Assembly: GCA_028690255.1 (NCBI GenBank)
Contig: JAQVBP010000033.1
Location: forward strand, 9,878 to 23,522
DNA: 13,645 bases
Direction: 5' to 3'
Source of the DNA: Methanosarcinaceae archaeon
GTDB lineage: Archaea > Halobacteriota > Methanosarcinia > Methanosarcinales > Methanosarcinaceae
Shown here: positions 1-7,012 of the stretch, one piece after another
Layout of the letters: each line of letters begins with the position of its first letter
How positions within the stretch are numbered: position 1 is the stretch's first letter
Translations under genes and position numbers: made by a program
The notes under the pieces: generated by a model
What the model was told of the DNA's origin: nothing
The model's database searches: none
Seen by the model: only the letters and a program-made list of their open reading frames with translations

Positions 1-34
1 AAACCGTTTTTTAAAACCGTTTTTTTAAATGAAT
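1..34. repeat. A/T-run tandem repeat downstream of mtbB
   Basis: Two tandem units of about 13 bases, AAACCGTTTTTT then AAAACCGTTTTTTT, start immediately after the mtbB stop and run off the window edge. On the mtbB strand they read as A-run, CGG, T-run, so each can fold on itself and ends in U's. They may act as a 3' end signal; their style matches the larger array at 3225-3342. Confidence 0.6.
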
Positions 35-1438
35 TTATGCGATCTGTGCTCTGAACTTGTCACAGCAGTTGATCTTGATGTCGAGGAGCTTCTCGATGTT
101 CATCTTTGCGGCGATGCCCTTTGCGGCACCAGGCACGGAGGTGATGACACCGATGTCGAGTTCCTCACGGAGGTCTCTCATGACATACTCGTCGGAGAGG
201 TCCATGGATTCGACGCCAAGTTTCTTTGCTACGTATTCCTTTGCTTCCCCGATTCTCATTTTCTTTGAGAATTCCATCCTTGCAACAAGGTCTCCTGCTG
301 CGCGGATACCGGTCATACCGGAGGCCATGATGTGGGAGATTGGCATACCCAGTGGGTCGCCAACTCCGATCTATATGCCGTCTACGCCTGCGATCTCGAC
401 CATTGCCTTGCTGGCTCTGGTCACAGCGTCGATAGGGGGAGTCTCGAGCATAGGGATACCGCCGACACCCATTCCCATATCAACATGGCAGGGGAGGTTG
501 GAGGCTTCGACTGCTGCCTTCATGAAGGTAACAGAGCGGGCGAGGTTCCAGGCAGAGGTCTTGCTGGTGTTGGTGTTGCACACGGGTCCGAAGACGCTTG
601 CGCCTGCCTTTTCAACAAGGGGGGCCTGCTCGTGGGGCCAGAGGCCTGCGAGGGTTTTGCCATCGTACTGGAGGTTGCCGTGCATACCGAGAACGCATTC
701 CCCGGCCATGCCCACTTCGATGTACATGTTGGGGAATTCCTTCCTGAGAGCTTCGACTGCATGGAGAGTGCCGTACATATCCGCGTCTCCGGCAGCGCCC
801 ATGGTATCGAAGTTAACACCGTCTGCACCGGAGCCCATGAGTTTCTGCATAACCCATACGGTGTCTCTGGTGAGATGTTCTGCTGCGTGTTCCATGGCTT
901 CCCAGGCTTCAGAAATCTTGAAAGCCTTCATGAGGTCGCCGGGGTTTTCGTAGGGGCCGTCAGGGGTGTAGTAGAGGCCCATGTTAGGCATTGCACCGTA
1001 GAACATAGGGATGGTCATGTTCTGCTGGCAGACTTCCATTGCCTGGCACTCGTTGGAAACAATGGTCTTTACAGGCTTGTAGCTGTAGTCGATGTGACCG
1101 AGTTCCATGGTGTCGGCCCCAAAGGCTCTCTCGTGCATCATGCAGCCAACAAGACGGCTGGAGGGGATTCCCACACCGCTGTTACCCTGGTCTCCGTCGA
1201 GCCTGAGGGTGCCGATGTCGTGGGTGACAGGTACTTCCATACCCTGTTCCACACTCACGGCCTTTCCGGGCATCATGATGATTTCTGCGAGCTTGTCCAT
1301 CTGGTCGCCGGAAAGGGCGGAGATTGCACCGAGGTCTGCAGCGTCTGCAGAACCTGCTTCGATCTCTTCCCGGATTTGTTCCTGGGTCAGGAAGATGCGC
1401 TTGCCGTCTCCCATTCTTAAAGTGTATTCTTTTGCCAT
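35..1438 (-). CDS. mtbB: Dimethylamine methyltransferase MtbB with in-frame UAG (pyrrolysine)
   Basis: MtbB demethylates dimethylamine and passes the methyl group to the Co(I) corrinoid of MtbC, feeding methylotrophic methanogenesis in the cytoplasm. The frame is open from 1438 to 35 except for one UAG (CTA on the plus strand at 371-373). Reading it as pyrrolysine gives 467 residues, the usual MtbB length, with Pyl at residue 356 in the context AGVDGI-Pyl-IGVGDPLGMP, which matches the family as I know it. Other family stretches seen are IRL-like TLRLDGDQGNSGVG and VQQ-like EVCQQNMTIPMFYG. I chose the ATG at 1436-1438 because AGGTGA lies just upstream; a GTG at 1445-1447 would be inside that ribosome-binding site. 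It is the last gene of the methylamine cluster. If UAG terminated, a 355-residue fragment lacking the active-site Pyl would result. Confidence 0.97.
371..373 (-). other. In-frame UAG read as pyrrolysine in mtbB
   Basis: UAG codon 356 of mtbB. Homology to MtbB continues in the same frame on both sides, so it is decoded rather than terminal. In this enzyme family the Pyl ring binds the methylamine and presents the methyl group to the corrinoid (established knowledge). Confidence 0.95.
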
Positions 1439-1486
1439 TTTTTTCACCTTTTTATGTTAATAATGGAAAGCTTTTCTACAGGAAAC

Positions 1487-1636
1487 TCAGAACTGAGACA
1501 CAAAGGTCCTTGCCTGATAAAGGGCGAGTACCGCCAGCACCACGATCAGGACCATCCAAACGATGTGCCCTGCGGGTACGAAAGAATTTGCCCAGTAGGC
1601 GTTGTACGCTTCCATTGCAGCTGCGGTTTGTACCAT
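1487..1636 (-). CDS. 49-residue single-span membrane peptide in the methylamine operon
   Basis: A small gene with ATG at 1634-1636, a strong GGAGGG ribosome-binding site 7 bases upstream, and a TGA stop at 1487-1489. The product is a short amphipathic N-terminus (MVQTAAAMEAYNAYWANSF), then one hydrophobic span of about 20 residues (roughly 21-40, VPAGHIVWMVLIVVLAVLAL), and a short tail ending VSQF. It lies between the winged-helix gene (stop at 1658) and mtbB (start 1438) on the same strand, so it should be translated from the same mRNA. I do not recognise a named family. Its position two genes after the permease suggests an accessory subunit of the transporter or a membrane tether, which is inference. 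Confidence 0.75.
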   Translation of the reverse strand: MVQTAAAMEAYNAYWANSFVPAGHIVWMVLIVVLAVLALYQARTFVSQF

Positions 1637-1657
1637 TTTATTGACCCTCCTTTGCTC

Positions 1658-1951
1658 TTACACATACCTTATGCAGGCATCGGAACTCCGGGTTTTCCCG
1701 AAGTCAGTGATCACATATTTGTGCAAAAGGAACCCTTTTTTGTGGGTTCCGTCCTCATCGACCTTCTGTTCGACATCCTTGAGCATCCCTCCGGATGCCA
1801 GTTCAATAATGTCAAAGTTGATGCTGTCCCTCTGGAAATTCCCCTGCATGTCATACTCTTTCTGGACCTTTGAGACAATCTCATAGTTCCAGTGTTCTTT
1901 TTCATCCAGGAAAAGTTCCAGGATCCTGAACTTAATCGGACGCAGTCCCAT
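1658..1951 (-). CDS. Small winged-helix-like protein, possible regulator
   Basis: A 97-residue soluble protein starting at ATG 1949-1951. Its ribosome-binding site GAGGTGAT is embedded in the last codons of mttP, and only one base separates the mttP stop from this ATG, so translation is probably coupled. The layout resembles a PadR-like winged helix: helix 1 (about 5-14, PIKFRILELF), an EHWNYEIVSKV helix pair, a DSINFDIIELASGGML recognition-helix-like segment (about 45-60), and a beta wing in which KKGFLLHKYVITDFGK forms the last strand. No metal or catalytic site is visible. Genes of this kind next to the permease are found in Methanosarcina as far as I recall, but I know of no assigned function. 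DNA binding is inferred from shape only. Confidence 0.75.
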   Translation of the reverse strand: MGLRPIKFRILELFLDEKEHWNYEIVSKVQKEYDMQGNFQRDSINFDIIELASGGMLKDVEQKVDEDGTHKKGFLLHKYVITDFGKTRSSDACIRYV

Positions 1952-1952
1952 C

Positions 1953-2999
1953 TTAATCACCTCTCAGAGTTTCAAGTTCGCTTGAGTCTTCCGTAATCAT
2001 AACAAAACTACCGGCAACACAGAGAGCTCCTCCCAGAAGGATAGTCCACTCAGGAGCATCTCCGAAGAAGAGGAAGATGAAGATAATGGCAAACAGTCCG
2101 TAGAGGTTCCCGATCCCCTGGCCGCGTCCAACCCCGATAAGCGGGAAAGACTTGTACCAGCAGACGTAACAGAACCCAAAGGTGATTCCTGCAAAGATCA
2201 GGACCAGCATGGTCATGGGTTCAAAGGCCTGGAGAGCAAAGGAGTACATAGGGTAGCCAATCAATGCCAGCACAGGGACGATAATAATCCACCAGATTAT
2301 GTTTTCACCAACAAACCTGAGGGTGAGACCCACATCAGGCTCGGAAATATCAAGCCCTTTACCTGCGACGGCACCTTCAATACCCCACCCGGCAGCAGCC
2401 ATAAGCCCGCCAAGGTATCCGATCCACTGCACGTTTCCGGAAGAAAGCTCATTTATAAGCCCGCCGCCGAAGATCGTAATACCCCCGAGAATAATGACTC
2501 CGATACCCATTGCTGCCCTTTTGGAGATCTTTTCCCCGTACCAGTAGTACGCCAGCACGGACCCGATTACCGGGTAGAGAAGAGCTGCAACGGCTGCAAA
2601 AGCTCCGCCAATGAAACCCATGGCAATGAAAGAGCCAAGGATTGCCATCGGGCCGCCGAAGATAGAGGCCAGGAAAAACCACTTGGAACATGGATTGAAC
2701 TCTTTTATTGTCCTCTTCAGTTCGCCGAATTTTCCGAGCACTCCGTTCCAGAGCATCAGTGCAAGCATAACGGTAAGCGCATTAAAGGCCGTGATCAATA
2801 CCGCGGTAATTATAAGGGATGCTTCAGCTCCGTTTGTAGCGGCAATGGCGCTTTGCATTTCGTCAAAGGGATTCAATACCCACACGACGGTTCCCGGCAG
2901 GTACCAGATACCCCAGAATATAGCACAGAAAAAGGCCCACATATACCCTTTACTGATTTTTCTCTTACTTTCCTGTTTTTTCAAGCTTTGCAAATCCAC
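1953..2999 (-). CDS. mttP: Methylamine permease MttP (polytopic membrane protein)
   Basis: A 348-residue, very hydrophobic protein with about ten membrane segments, matching the permease found inside trimethylamine methyltransferase clusters and presumed to import methylamines across the cytoplasmic membrane. Spans include WAFFCAIFWGIWYLP near the N-terminus, a Gly-rich ISKRAAMGIGVIILGGITIFGG segment in the middle, and ILLGGALCVAGSFVMI near the C-terminus. The arrangement resembles the drug/metabolite (EamA-like) transporter fold. I placed the start at GTG 2997-2999, which has GGAGGG about 7 bases upstream (3003-3008); a TTG five codons earlier would overlap that site. It is separated from mttC by 390 bases holding a terminator and a hairpin array, so it may be expressed less than mttC. 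Transport substrate has not been shown by the sequence. Confidence 0.92.
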   Translation of the reverse strand: MDLQSLKKQESKRKISKGYMWAFFCAIFWGIWYLPGTVVWVLNPFDEMQSAIAATNGAEASLIITAVLITAFNALTVMLALMLWNGVLGKFGELKRTIKEFNPCSKWFFLASIFGGPMAILGSFIAMGFIGGAFAAVAALLYPVIGSVLAYYWYGEKISKRAAMGIGVIILGGITIFGGGLINELSSGNVQWIGYLGGLMAAAGWGIEGAVAGKGLDISEPDVGLTLRFVGENIIWWIIIVPVLALIGYPMYSFALQAFEPMTMLVLIFAGITFGFCYVCWYKSFPLIGVGRGQGIGNLYGLFAIIFIFLFFGDAPEWTILLGGALCVAGSFVMITEDSSELETLRGD

Positions 3000-3224
3000 G
3001 AAAACTCCCTCCAATATTGCAAGCTGACTGCATAAGTTCTGACAGAGACGAGCAACCCTGCCAAACTTTTACAGGCTTTCGCACATAACGAACGTTTACA
3101 GGTTCTTTGTAATCTGAGGGCATTCCACAGCCCCTGTGTAAATTGTGAACCTGACTGAAGGCCTTGCATACATTGTGAACCGGCCCAAAAGGCGATACCC
3201 ACGAGTAACGGTCCGTTAATGCTT
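3000..3224 (-). other. mttP leader region with short direct repeats
   Basis: No gene is supported here. The stretch contains the mttP ribosome-binding site (3003-3008), two imperfect copies of a TNTTGTGAACC motif (around 3138-3146 and 3173-3181), two copies of TTTACAGG (near 3068 and 3096), and the palindrome at 3206-3218. It has no good frame with a ribosome-binding site. Confidence 0.5.
3206..3218. promoter_or_regulatory. 13-base perfect palindrome upstream of mttP
   Basis: TAACGG-T-CCGTTA is a perfect inverted repeat with a one-base centre, too tight for an RNA hairpin and therefore more like a protein-binding operator. It sits between the A/T array and mttP. No regulator is identified. 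Confidence 0.35.
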
Positions 3225-3342
3225 AACAAAAAACATTTTTTTAACAAAAAACATTTTTTAGAAAAAAAACATTTTTTTAACAAAAAACATTTTTTAGAAA
3301 AAAAACATTTTTTTTAACAAAAAACATTTTTTAGAAAAAAAA
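3225..3342. repeat. Tandem array of A-run/T-run palindromes between mttC and mttP
   Basis: The core unit is about 36-37 bases: AACAAAAAACATTTTTT, then AGAAAAAAAACATTTTTTT. One partial unit (3225-3242), two full units (3243-3278, 3279-3315) and a partial unit joined to the terminator stem (3316-3342) are visible. Each half is nearly self-complementary (A6, CA, T6), so on either strand the array can form serial weak A-U hairpins ending in U-runs. It may act in termination, processing or 3' end protection of the mtbC-mttB-mttC message. Confidence 0.85.
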
Positions 3343-3364
3343 TGCATCCTGATGGATGCATTTT
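3335..3364 (-). terminator. Hairpin plus T8 terminator after mttC
   Basis: On the mttC strand a perfect 11-base-pair stem (AAAATGCATCC / GGATGCATTTT) with a 4-base loop ATCA is followed by an unbroken run of T's (complement of A8 at 3335-3342). It starts 26 bases after the mttC stop. This looks like a factor-independent terminator, and the downstream A/T palindrome array extends it. Read-through would still allow expression of mttP and mtbB. Confidence 0.75.
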
Positions 3365-3390
3365 CTCTTCGTTTTTAAGGCCAAATAGGC

Positions 3391-4041
3391 TTAAACTAAA
3401 GCTTCTTTGACTTTGTTGACTGCGTCGGTTGCACTTTCACCGTAGATGTCGGCTCCGATCTGGTCTGCCCAGTCCTGGGTGCAGGGTGCTCCACCGACCA
3501 TGGTCTTGACCTGGTCGCGGATGCCTGCTTCCTTGAGCTGCTCTTCGAGCTGGATCTGGACAACCATTGTGGTGGTCATGAGGGCGGAGGATGCAACAAC
3601 TGCCGGCTTCATTTCCTTTGCCTTTTCAACGAAGGTGGAGACTGCGACATCTCTTCCGAGATCGACTACGTCAAATCCGCCGATGCTGAGCATGGATGCT
3701 ACGATGTCCTTACCGATGGAGTGGATGTCCCCTTCGATGGTTCCGATCATGATTACACCCTTGGATTCGGTCTTGGACTTTCTTCTCTCCATCTCAGGCT
3801 TGATGACTTCGATCCCTGCGTTCATTGCTTCTGCTGCTGCAAGGACGTGGGGGAGGAAGAGGGAACCCTGTTCGAACTTTTCACCGACGATCTGCATGCC
3901 TGCGGTGAACCCTTTCTCGATGAGTTCTACGGGGTCGAGGTCTGCTGCAAGGGCTTCCTTTGCAGCTTCTTCAGCCATCTCAGCTTCGAATTCGGTGATT
4001 GATGCCAGTGCTTTTGCGATAATTTCTTCTTTGCTTGCCAT
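3391..4041 (-). CDS. mttC: Trimethylamine corrinoid protein MttC
   Basis: MttC is the cobalamin-bearing protein that accepts the methyl group from trimethylamine via MttB and hands it to the coenzyme M methyltransferase MtbA. The protein is 216 residues, as expected. The helical cap domain covers about 1-90, including GSLFLPHVLAAAEAMNAG. The Rossmann B12 domain follows, with the lower-ligand motif GDIHSIG (Asp105, His107, Gly110), SAL at 152-154, and the GG of MVGGAP at 183-184. The ATG at 4041 has AGGAGAT about 6 bases upstream. It lies 47 bases after the mttB stop on the same strand, so the enzyme and its corrinoid partner are co-transcribed. It ends just ahead of a strong terminator. MttC rather than MtbC is chosen by sequence memory and by pairing with mttB. 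Confidence 0.95.
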   Translation of the reverse strand: MASKEEIIAKALASITEFEAEMAEEAAKEALAADLDPVELIEKGFTAGMQIVGEKFEQGSLFLPHVLAAAEAMNAGIEVIKPEMERRKSKTESKGVIMIGTIEGDIHSIGKDIVASMLSIGGFDVVDLGRDVAVSTFVEKAKEMKPAVVASSALMTTTMVVQIQLEEQLKEAGIRDQVKTMVGGAPCTQDWADQIGADIYGESATDAVNKVKEALV

Positions 4042-4088
4042 TTTTAGATCTCCTGAGTATTTTGAATTAAATAATCCCGGTTTTGCGT

Positions 4089-5582
4089 TTACCTGCTGTC
4101 TCTGAAGGCCTTGTCTGCTCTGTCGACTACAGCCTGCATGTTTGCGAGGACTTCAGCGTCGAGTTCAGGGACTACGTGGTTCTTGAGGATGTCTACAACC
4201 TTTTCGTGAGCGACGGTTGCGAGGTCCTTGGAACCTGCGTGTGCCCAGTCTCCGAACATTCTCCTGTCAATGAGCATTGGGCTGGAGGGGTAGTCCACGA
4301 GTTTCATGGTCTTCTTAAGGGCAAGGAAGTTGTTCCCGACGCCTACCTTCTGGATGGATTCGATGTCGAGGGTTTCCTCGGAGACAGGGATGCCTTCCAT
4401 GACTTTTTTGGTCATCTGGATGATGTCGTTATCGATAACGAGCTGTTCCATGGAAAAGGTCATACCAAGCTCAAGCATCCCTGCACCGTAGAGGGTGTTT
4501 GCGCCAGAGAGGGCAGGAAGCAGACAGGTGAGTGTCTTTTCGTGACCGGACTGGGTGTCAGGGACCTTGGCGTCAGACTAAGTGCCTGCAACGAAGGAAG
4601 GGAGGCCGTAGAACTGTGCGAGTTTTGCAACACCGGCGCTGATGAGGCCGAGTTCAGGAGATCCGACTGGGGCGGTTCCTTTCTTCAGGTCGAAGGTGGT
4701 GGTGGAACTGCCGTACATACATGGAGCACCAGGGGCTGCGAGCTGAGCGAGCACGATACCGGAGAGAACTTCGGCGTTGTGGGTCACAAGGGTTCCTGCG
4801 AGGTAGACCGGGGAGGATCCGCCGGACATTGCCATACTCAGGACATTGATAGGTGCACCGAAGCGGGCACCCTTCATGATGACCTGGCAGGCGTTGACAC
4901 TGAGCTCAAGCGGGCTGGTTGGGCAGACGAGCATGGAGAAGATAGGTTTACTCTTTGCCTTTGCTACATCGCCGCCGTAGTATGCGACTGCGAGGTCACA
5001 GTAGTACTCAACGTTTTCACCGACAGGGTCGATGTGGTGGAAGTGCTTCTGGGTGTTGGTCAGGGAGGTGAAGGTTTCGTGAACGTCCTGTGCACCCTTG
5101 CCTGCCCAGTCCCTTGCGGAAACAGGGAGGGAGAAGTAGTCAATGTTTTCTGCCCAGTCACAGAGTCTTGCGATTTCTGCGATGTCATTGTCAACGGAGT
5201 CGATGGTGGTGTACTTGCCAGGGGCTTCGTACTTGCACATCTTGACACCGGTACCGAAGCAGGTCCAGTGTACCTTTCCGCCGCATTCGATGAGGGTGTT
5301 GTGCTTCTTTTCGCGGCCCCAGAGGGTGAATCTTGAGGGGGCGAGCTGGAGAGCCTTTCTTACAAGGAATTCAGGGATCTTTACGATCTGGGTATCTTCG
5401 TCGACTTCACAGCCGTTTTCCTTGAAGACCTGTCTTGCTTCTGCGTCAGAGACCTGGATACCAGGGTTCTGCATGACTTCCATAGTGGCGTAGTGGATTG
5501 CCTTGAGCTCTTCATTGGTGAAAAGGTTTAACTCCACACCGTTAAGGGTGCGGTTTCCTGCAACTGCGTTATTTTGTGCCAT
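4089..5582 (-). CDS. mttB: Trimethylamine methyltransferase MttB with in-frame UAG (pyrrolysine)
   Basis: MttB transfers a methyl group from trimethylamine to the Co(I) corrinoid of MttC, yielding dimethylamine. The frame is open from 5582 to 4089 except for a UAG (CTA on the plus strand at 4578-4580). Reading through gives 497 residues, the usual size, with Pyl at residue 335 in the context LPSFVAGT-Pyl-SDAKVPDTQSG, typical of MttB. Other family landmarks are NLFTNEELKAIHYATMEVM near the N-terminus, HWTCFGTGVKM, and the downstream SGANTLYGAGMLE. The ATG at 5582 has AGGAGGT 8-9 bases upstream. It starts 28 bases after the mtbC stop. The related non-Pyl MtgB/MttB glycine betaine enzymes lack this UAG, so the UAG supports true trimethylamine specificity. 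Confidence 0.98.
4578..4580 (-). other. In-frame UAG read as pyrrolysine in mttB
   Basis: UAG codon 335 of mttB. MttB homology runs uninterrupted in the same frame on both sides for 334 and 162 residues, so the codon is decoded as pyrrolysine, the substrate-binding residue in this family. Confidence 0.95.
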
Positions 5583-5610
5583 TTTTAAAAACCTCCTAGA
5601 AAAATCAGAA

Positions 5611-6252
5611 TTACAAAAGAAGTTCCTTTGCCTTGGTTACTGCTTCGCTTGCGTTCTCCGCGTAGCAGTCTGCGCCGATCTTGTCTGCCCATGCCTGGGT
5701 GGCGGGGGCGCCTCCGATCATCACTTTGACGTTTTCCCTCATGCCTTCTTCTTTCAGGAGTTCAATAACATCCTTCTGGCCTGTGAGGGTTGTGGTCATA
5801 AGTGCGGAAATCCCGATCATGTTGGCGTTGACTTCCTTTGCCTTGTCGATGAAGTTCCTGATAGGGACATCCCTTCCGATGTCGTAGACTTCAAATCCGG
5901 CAGACTGGAGCATCGTGGATACAATTGCCTTTCCGATGTCGTGGACGTCGCCTTCAACAGTCCCGTTTACGATAACACCCATCTTGGCCCCTGCTGCACT
6001 TTCAGGCATAAGGTCCTTGAGTGCATTGACACCCTGGGTCATTGCGTCTGCGGCCATCATTACGTGGGGCAGGAAGAGTTTACCTCTCTCAAAAAGAGTT
6101 CCGACTTCGTTCATACCTGCTGCAAGGCCATTTTCGATAATTACATCGGGGGCGATCTGCCCTTTTGCTTTCTCGACAGCAGCAAGTACATTGTCTTTCT
6201 TACAGGAGACTATTGCATCGGATAGTTCCTGAAGCAGTTCTTCGTTGCTAAT
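5611..6252 (-). CDS. mtbC: Dimethylamine corrinoid protein MtbC, apparently AUU-started
   Basis: MtbC carries the corrinoid methylated by MtbB from dimethylamine and demethylated by MtbA. From 6252 the product is 213 residues: helical cap (about 1-88), then a B12 Rossmann domain with GDVHDIG (Asp102, His104, Gly107), SAL at 149-151 and GG at 180-181. The family N-terminus (M-A/S-NEELLQ...) begins exactly at the ATT codon 6250-6252, with a perfect GGAGG 7 bases upstream (6260-6264). No in-frame ATG, GTG or TTG lies near that site. The nearest in-frame candidates are GTG codons well upstream, which would add an unrelated extension (46 residues from 6390) and leave the GGAGG inside the gene. It is the first gene of the methylamine cluster. 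The start is an AUU, or an ATG changed by mutation or sequencing error. Confidence 0.93.
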   Translation of the reverse strand: MSNEELLQELSDAIVSCKKDNVLAAVEKAKGQIAPDVIIENGLAAGMNEVGTLFERGKLFLPHVMMAADAMTQGVNALKDLMPESAAGAKMGVIVNGTVEGDVHDIGKAIVSTMLQSAGFEVYDIGRDVPIRNFIDKAKEVNANMIGISALMTTTLTGQKDVIELLKEEGMRENVKVMIGGAPATQAWADKIGADCYAENASEAVTKAKELLL

Positions 6253-6658
6253 GTTGCATCCTCCATTTTGTTTTAAATCAGAGACCTGATTACCTGCTTC
6301 ATTGATTCCCTGATCATGAGCCACACGAAGATAGCCAGAGCTACTTACTGATTGAGGTTCATGAATTACAAAAGAGGAATATACAGACACTCATGAATGG
6401 GTTCATAAACTGTCCGGGTGGGGGTCACGGTACCGGGAGTGGGAGTTGAGGTTCTCACGGGCCTGAGTCCACCTTCCTCGTAGGTTGGGAGATCATGAAT
6501 GTTATGGGGTTCATGAGTTTTAGAGGTCGGAAAACGTGCTTTGGACATTATGCATTGATTCCCGGCTATAACTCGTTATATCACAGGTATCTCCACTTAA
6601 TCAGTTGCAAAGTACTGGTATAAATATTTTGCCAAAGGGTAGTGAGCTTTTTGGGAAA
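6253..6658 (-). promoter_or_regulatory. Long mtbC leader with repeated GGTTCATGA-type motifs
   Basis: About 400 bases separate the best TATA box from mtbC, in line with the long leaders of methylotrophic operons in Methanosarcina. The plus strand shows GGTTCAT(G/A)A three times (6356-6364, 6400-6408, 6508-6516) and the palindrome TCATGA five times (6314, 6359, 6391, 6493, 6511). The ribosome-binding site GGAGG is at 6260-6264. A 60-codon frame at 6366-6548 (ATG start, Pro/Thr-rich) lies inside; I do not treat it as a gene. The motifs may be operator or RNA-protein sites. Confidence 0.5.
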
Positions 6659-6659
6659 T

Positions 6660-6669
6660 TATATATATA
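6660..6669 (-). promoter_or_regulatory. Candidate TATA box for the mtbC-mttB-mttC operon
   Basis: On the minus strand the sequence reads AAAACTATATATATAATTT, a good archaeal TATA box with an A-rich upstream element. Transcription would start about 25 bases on, near 6635. An alternative box, ATTTATACC (complement of about 6617-6625), is closer to the gene. Neither is proven. Confidence 0.5.
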
Positions 6670-6914
6670 GTTTTCTCTATTGTCTTTTATACAGTGGCCT
6701 TATTGTAAAAATAACCTCGTGCAAAGCAAAAAATATATATATTAACCAGTATAATACGCTCTGCATAATAATTGATTAAGTCCTCACAATCAGGTTTCCG
6801 GAGAATGCCTGCTCGGAAAATAAGGCATAGTTCGAACATAATCCTCAGGAACCCAAAAGCCCTATTTTACGGATATTTCAGTGTCGGTCTCCCTGCTTGA
6901 TTATTATTCTATTT

Positions 6915-6945
6915 ACAGAAGCCTCCTCTTTAGCTCAGGAGATTA
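6915..6945 (+). mobile_element. Degenerate IS200/IS605-type end hairpin
   Basis: The sequence GAAGCCTCC-TCTTTAG-CTCAGGAG shares the loop TCTTTAG with the hairpins at 8711-8733 and 13540-13562. From TCTTTAG onwards it matches the latter (TCTTTAGCTCAGGGGATATAA against TCTTTAGCTCAGGAGATTAA). The preceding GAAGC is also typical of TnpB-element right ends. The left arm is decayed. No transposase reading frame survives around it. Confidence 0.4.
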
Positions 6946-6989
6946 AGGGGGGATTATCTGTCTTGAAGGAAATTTCTCTATGCAGGAGA

Positions 6990-7012
6990 GTTGGCCCCGG
7001 GTTGGGGGCAAC
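6990..7012 (+). terminator. Orphan GC-rich hairpin followed by a T-run
   Basis: GTTGGCCCC / GGGGGCAAC pair with one mismatch around a GGGTT loop, in otherwise AT-rich DNA, and the plus strand then runs into ATTTGTTTTTTTG (about 7021-7033). It looks like a terminator but no plus-strand gene precedes it. It could end a small RNA or an old element. Confidence 0.35.

Noticed and set aside
371..373. mtbB as a pseudogene broken by a nonsense mutation
   Set aside because: The amber codon lies precisely at the known pyrrolysine site and the downstream 111 codons remain fully conserved; mttB shows the same pattern.
332..1420. Long plus-strand frame (362 codons) opposite mtbB
   Set aside because: It mirrors the codon pattern of mtbB, has no ribosome-binding site and no recognisable protein features; the minus frame has full family identity.
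3225..3342. CRISPR array
   Set aside because: The repeats are contiguous A/T-run units without unique spacers and no cas genes are near.
4083..5336. Long plus-strand frame (417 codons) opposite mttB
   Set aside because: It is a shadow of mttB: Cys/Val/Gly-rich nonsense translation with no start signal, while mttB on the minus strand is unambiguous.
5611..6390. Start of mtbC at GTG 6390 (46-residue extension)
   Set aside because: The extension resembles no corrinoid protein N-terminus, has no ribosome-binding site at 6390, and would bury the GGAGG at 6260-6264 inside the gene.
6366..6548. 60-codon minus-strand frame in the mtbC leader as a leader peptide or gene
   Set aside because: It begins with ATG but has only a weak upstream GGGA, a Pro/Thr-rich sequence with no family resemblance, and overlaps the repeated TCATGA motifs. 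Left as a remote possibility only.
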